Position numbers and translations under genes: made by a program
Notes under the pieces: model-generated
Seen by the model: only the letters and a program-made list of their open reading frames with translations
What the model was told of the DNA's origin: nothing
Databases searched by the model: none
Shown here: piece by piece, positions 58,805 through 64,000 of the stretch
Position numbering within the stretch: the stretch's first letter is position 1
How the letters are laid out: each line of letters begins with the position of its first letter
NCBI GenBank assembly: GCA_038380795.1
Contig: CM076275.1
Coordinates: forward strand, 6,605,001-6,669,000
Reading direction: 5' to 3'
Length of the DNA: 64,000 nucleotides
From: Pyrocephalus nanus
Taxonomy: Eukaryota; Chordata; Aves; Passeriformes; Tyrannidae

Positions 58805-61800
58805 CAGGTCAATGAATTTTATTTTAGTGGTGTTCAAACTGTTTGCAGTGCTATGCAGATAGATAGCTATATGCTTTTTTTTGAGTATCCAATTGTTTAA
58901 GCTTTAGTGGTTAAAAAACCAAAAAAAAACCCCACATTTGAGCTGAATTTGTGCTAATTGGCTAAATACATGCAGAACTGCAGTGTGGTTTTGACAAAGA
59001 TATTATTTGGGGTTTTAGAAGGACTTTAGAAAGAGTCAAAGCACTCTAAACTTTCATGCGTGGTATTTATGGGCTCATATTTCCAGAGAGATTTTAATTG
59101 AACACAATTGCTTGCTGCCATGATGAACTGTGAGTGGGAGGGTGGGGATCCAACCACCTGATGGCACAGGCTGTTCCTGTGGACCAAAAGGCCAACTTCT
59201 GGAGCTTGCAAGTTCTCCTCTTTCATTGTGGTCCTTTGTAACTTGCTTCAGCTTCCTCAAAACTCCTGACACTTCTCCTAGAAAGCTCCTCCCTGATGCC
59301 ATGCCAGGTCCCAGCATGATCTCTTGTGTGTCCTCCTGCTCTGTCCTTTGTGTCCTGGTGACTGAAATTAAAACACTTAAATGCTCTAGAGTTTTGCTAG
59401 ACTTTTATGCAGGTTACCAGCTCAAGTTCAGTTTATTTTTCTTCAAATATATGATCCATGTAGGAAAAATGACATTTCAGGAGTTGGTGTTTTTCGAGTG
59501 TCATTGAATTTGATATACTTTCCAGGATAATGTATCAGGTGTCTGCACTGAGAAGGTGCCTTTCTGTGTCATTCATAGGCTTTGTTGACTCCTACCTTTC
59601 CCCTGGGTTGTAAGAGTGTAAAACCAGAGATGTGGGTGTGAATTCCAGAGTGACAGCACATTATATATAATTTATCCCAACTTTTTGAAGCTTGCAAAAT
59701 TACTGAACCCAATTGTTTTTCCTAATACAACTAAAGTTGGGTTAAAGCATCATAGGAGAATAATGGTTTAGATTCTCAGGAAATGCAACAGAGGTTGAAG
59801 CTACATATGGCTTTTAAAAGCAAATGTTTGAAAATAATAATCTGAATTTTTAATGGAAAACCCTGCTAAGATTCTGGCTTGACAACTGTCTGACAGCTGT
59901 GTGTCCTCCAGGTGCCATAGAATCCAATACACTTGTATTTTCTCTAGCATTGGGTATACCAGCTTATCCCAATATGTTCCACGAAGATAAACAATAACAA
60001 TACATAGGTAAATAACTTTAGAGATAAGTAACTTAAGCAAAGGATAAAAGGCTTGCTTAGCAATGACATTTAACAATAGATGGAGGTGTATATGCATTTA
60101 GTTATTGATTTTCCAACAGAAAATAAGTTACAAGTGGCAGTAACACAAAGCAGAGTATCTCTGAACAGTGACAGATTAGGGCAGCAAAGGCATTTTGACC
60201 TGTCTTAATGCAGGCCAGTCATGAAGTTCACTGATTGCAGTGAGAGTAGAGTGCAACCAGTGCCAGAAATTCTGGGAAGTTTTATGTGAAGTGTTCAAAA
60301 ATGAGAGTGAACCTAAACCAACAAACAAAAAGTTAAATTTTTTTTAAAAAAAAGGGCAAAAGGAGGGTAAATGCGTGTCTGAAGAAGATGCAGAGAAGTC
60401 AGTTTTGGGTGACAAAATACAAATGCATTGAGTTCAAATGAGATTAAAGTTAATAGTGGTCAAGTTAATACCTGTTATACAGAGAAAGAGAAGTATAGTA
60501 CGATTATAAAAAGCTTATGCTCTAATTTCCTGATCCTGTAATAGGATCCTTTTCTGTAATATCAGCTGTGGTAAAGAGATCCAAAGTATTTGAACCTTCT
60601 AGTGATAAACAGTGTTCTTCATCCTGGAATGTACCTGAATTATAGAATATAGCAAATATATCCTAGGGTAGTCTAAGTGCACTTGCTTTGCATGGGTAGA
60701 AGTTTATCTTGGGATGGCTCAAAAAATGGTTTTTTTCCCTAGTTAGTATAACATATTATGCATTGTCACACATAGTCATAAATTTCGTTTCCCTTGTGCT
60801 GGGGTTTTCATGGCACATTCCACCTCTGTCCCTGTCTCAGTGAAATGGGGAAAAAGAAACGAGGGAAAAGAAAGGCACTGACTTTTCCAAACTTAGGATG
60901 GCAGAGTGGTAAGGCAACGAAGCTTTTTAGTGAGCTGGGAAATGAGTTAGTGCTGATGCAATGCACTTGGGGCTGGAGGAACACGGTTCAAATTTGCAGA
61001 GAGGAAACCTGACAGAGCCAGTTACTCCCCACTCAGTGTGAAAGTAAGGCTTGTAGCCCAACTGTGGTACTAAGATGAGCGATGGGATTGTTTTCTAGTT
61101 AAGTTCCCATTTTGAGTTCGAGTAAGAGGAAATCCAGTTAGTTACTGCTCTATCAGCAAAGGTTGTATCACACAGCTGCCTCTGGTACAAACCTGTCAGC
61201 TCTTGTTGGGAGAAATGGGTTCATTTCTTTACCTGATTATTTTGATGATCTGACCGGTTAAGTGCAAGCTGTTTGCTATTCACTCTCTCCTAAATCTGGG
61301 AAGTGAGTTGAGCGTTGCTTTTTTTCCCCTCCTGCAGAAATGTGCTTCCAACCCTTTGAAAGCAATATTTGACAAGGACATGTGCATTGCAGTAACTTCA
61401 TCATTGCTTTCAATTGAACTGACAGAAGAAACAATAATCTCATGAAAGAGCTTCAGTACAAGGGCAGATGTAAACGTCTGAGTCTAAGGAGCCCAAGAGA
61501 TCTTATTTTATAGTCTAACCAGACTGTAGTAGTAGGAGTAATAATAATAAAAACACTTAATAGTATAATGCAGTCTTGGCAGCTGGAGAGTTAGACAGTA
61601 GCCTGCAACTTAATGCTTTTGAACTTGAGAAGCAGCTTTGGTTAAAACATGCCTGCTGAAGAAAGGAGCTTACACTATTTGAAATTGGGCGTGTTTCCAC
61701 TGCACTTCTTGGATTCATTTTCAGAAAGTATTTACTCGTGTGCAACAGCAGCAAAACTTGTGCAGTGTTGTAGCACTTTCTAACCCAACAATATACTAAT

Positions 61801-63980
61801 CACACTCTTGAACCTCATAACGTAATATTGATACAATTATGATGGGAATATTTCTTACAACAAGCATAATTAACCACTTATTTCCTTTTTCCTGGATACT
61901 GTTAGTTTGTAATTGGATGACAAAAAACAATGCTGATCTTTATCAACATCACATTATTCCATTATATTAATCTCAGTCAATGTATTCTTTATTTTAGTAT
62001 TACCTGCATCCTTTGATTGAGTTAATTTCCCATCCCACCACCAGGCCCCACCAAGTTCCTGATGGTGGATGTTATCATGTGCATTGTAGTTCTGTTTCAC
62101 TATTTGTTTTGTTGGCAGGAAAGGGAAAGAAAAAAAAAAAAAAGCCTCGAAACAGCTGAGTGCCAGCAGTGCTGGAGATTTCTGTTTTATTTATGTTTTG
62201 TACTGAGCCATCGTGAATGATGAAGCATGTCTGGGACACGGCTGTGGGCAACACTCTAAGTGTTATAGTTGGAAAGGTGCCAAAGTTGCATTGCTTCCAA
62301 TTTTTTACCATTAGCCTTTCGGAAGAAGGGATTCAGAGTCTCATTTTATTCCCTCCTTCACCAGTGTCACCTTTACACTAAATTAATGTGAGATCTTTAC
62401 CAGAGATGGAGCTGACAGGATGAGCTGTTGATCCCATGGCATTCTTGATGTGGCAGGAGCAGAGGAACAAACCCTGTAAAATGCAGAAGCTGGCTTCCCT
62501 CAGGCATGGGCTGTGAGGAGCCAGGGGCATCCTCTGAGATAACAGAGTACCCCTGCTTTTTCTGGTGGGATTGTGCTAAGCCACGTTGTTCTGGAGCTCA
62601 GTAGGAAACAGCAAGCTTGGTCCTGAGGATATGGCAAAAAGCAGCAGTTGTTCCCTTCTCAGCTGTAAGGGGACTCATGTCCGAGACTGTAATTAGAAAA
62701 TATACCTGCTAATGAATTGGTATAATCCCCTGTTGTGTTCAGTCTGCTGTGGGATCTTTTTTCCTGCACTTGCAGAGGCGGGTGACCTTGTTAAATACTT
62801 AGCAGTAAAAATGTGCTTTCCCTTGCCTGTTTCACAGCCTTTCTTCCGGCTCTACCAGTGAACCTCCTCTCTATTAGTTGAAAAATATTTACCCAAGTTT
62901 AGTTTTAGGGAAAGAGGGAAGTTGGGAGACTATACATGAACAGGTTCTATATACCTGAATGTGTCATACACATCTACATGGATGCACACACATGTGGAAT
63001 TCTGATTTCTTAAAGGCCACGCTAGGAGTAAAAATAAAAGAAATTTAATATTTAGGCAAGGAGTTACGGTTTCAATTATTTTTAAGTCATCAGCCTCTTT
63101 AAATATTTAATCTTTTCTGTGCCCAACTAATTTATTCAATTGCAGTTAGGTAGGTTGTAATTAATTTTTGATGAGACAAGCTAATAGTAATTTGAATATC
63201 TACTACACTGCAATATTTGCTTGCAAATATGTTGTTTAGCTTCTAGATACCTCTTTTTGCCCTTGATGAAGTTGCATGTTCTCACCAATATTGTCATATG
63301 TAGACACAAGGTCCAAGCTGCAGCTTAACCTGTGTGACACTCCAATATAAGGATGAGTGTGCTGGGTCAGAGAAGAGTCCAGATGGCTCCTGTCCTCACC
63401 CCAACAGTGATTAATAGCTGATGCCTAAAGACAAGTATGAAAACAAAGGTATAGCAAGGCTTCCTGTGAGAGAGCCTCCCAGCCTTCATTGATTTGTGGT
63501 CTGGAAACATCTCAAGACAGAAATGGTGTCTTCAGATTTAATATTTTATCTTGTTTGTTGCATCGAAAGTATATAATTATTTTGTATAATTCATGCTTTC
63601 CATCAGTAAAGGACTGAGACTCCTCCAAGGGAAATACTCTCTTTTTACTGGAAAAATATCTTGCCTGCCTTTTACGATTAATGAGAACATCCATATGCCA
63701 GCTTCTGTGACTGGAAGACTGATCTGATACTACTTAACTATGTTAACTGAATGTAAAAATCTGAAGTGGGATACTGAAAGTAATTTGCAGCTTGTCGGCG
63801 GTTCCCTCCACATGTCTGATCAAAGACTAATGGCGGAGCACAACTTAAAAACACCACAAAAAAATTGTGGAATTTCTTCTACATGGGGTATTTCTGTAAG
63901 TTCAGACTTGGTTTTGTTTCAGATAAAAACAGTGCCAGCTCCTATAGCAGCTGCAGACTGAAATGGATAGATATTTATCA
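58805..63980. other. Non-coding spacer
   Basis: No gene recognised. The 125-codon plus-strand frame at 59130-59507 overlaps two open minus-strand frames and has no domain. Around 60898-60990 are an A-box-like TGGCAGAGTGGT and a B-box-like GGTTCAAATT about 85 bp apart, too far apart and unstructured for a tRNA. Short TAA repeats lie at about 61538-61550 and A15 at about 62130-62144. The part at 61800-62030 is AT-rich and conserved-looking. Confidence 0.45.
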
Positions 63981-64000
63981 GGGATCACAGAATCATAGAT
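63981..64000 (-). mobile_element. Probable CR1 3' terminus cut by window end
   Basis: The last bases, GATCACAGAATCATAGAT, look like the antisense ATTCTATG terminal repeat of CR1, which normally precedes the GGTTTGGGTTGGAA block. The window ends before that block can be seen, so the call is tentative. Confidence 0.4.

Noticed and set aside
60898..60990. A-box-like TGGCAGAGTGGT and B-box-like GGTTCAAATT
   Set aside because: About 85 bp apart with no stem pairing. The MIR-like phrase beside it is in the wrong order for a SINE.
1..64000. CRISPR arrays, operons, insertion sequences, phage or plasmid features
   Set aside because: The DNA is vertebrate. No regularly spaced direct repeats, bacterial-style gene packing or terminal-repeat pairs were found.
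1..64000. Endogenous retrovirus or LTR pair
   Set aside because: No matched long direct repeats, primer-binding site, polypurine tract or gag/pol/env-like frames were noticed by eye.

Overview
This window reads as nuclear, non-coding DNA from a bird. Three short copies of the chicken-repeat-1 (CR1) LINE 3' end are clear, at 3222-3360, 21461-21570 and 47401-47606 on the + strand. A fourth lies at 20321-20482 on the - strand, and a possible fifth begins at the right edge. Several much older LINE relics of the kind shared by birds, turtles and crocodilians are also present. I saw no Alu, B1 or L1 sequence, no retroviral LTR pair, and no bacterial-style gene packing. The base composition looks AT-rich, roughly 40% GC by eye. 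The species cannot be narrowed further from what I can see.

No protein-coding gene can be called with confidence. The longest open frames are about 150 codons. A rough calculation (stop frequency about 0.06 per codon, six frames, 64 kb) predicts about twenty frames of 100 codons or more, and that is what is present. The window is therefore best read as intergenic DNA or the interior of very large introns. Two minus-strand segments are worth testing as exons because splice-like signals bound an open frame: 22708-22947 (240 nt, acceptor and GTAAGA donor) and 8350-8654 (acceptor, then an open frame to a stop). If both are real, their order fits one minus-strand gene running right to left, but this is speculative.

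Layout. 1-8 kb: AT-rich spacer with a small palindromic repeat (980-1024), a CR1 end and a pyrimidine tract. 8-9 kb: possible terminal exon. 9.9-10.15 kb: strongly G-skewed block. 13 kb: ancient CR1 on the minus strand. 16.8-17.06 kb: the only CpG-island-like patch noticed. 20-25 kb: two young CR1 ends, the possible internal exon and an old CR1. 25-47 kb: spacer with microsatellites, including a C24/A17 tract at 34.8 kb, and a conserved-looking AT-rich block near 44 kb. 47.4 kb: CR1. 51.7-53.4 kb: ancient LINE remains including the reverse-transcriptase region. 57.3-58.8 kb: a second AT-rich conserved-looking block, then a second palindromic repeat. The remainder to 64 kb is spacer.

No previously undescribed system is evident. 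The best leads are the orphan CpG patch, the two splice-bounded open frames, the AT-rich blocks that look like conserved non-coding elements, and the dispersed palindromic repeat. All sequence comparisons were made by eye and from memory; no alignment was run.
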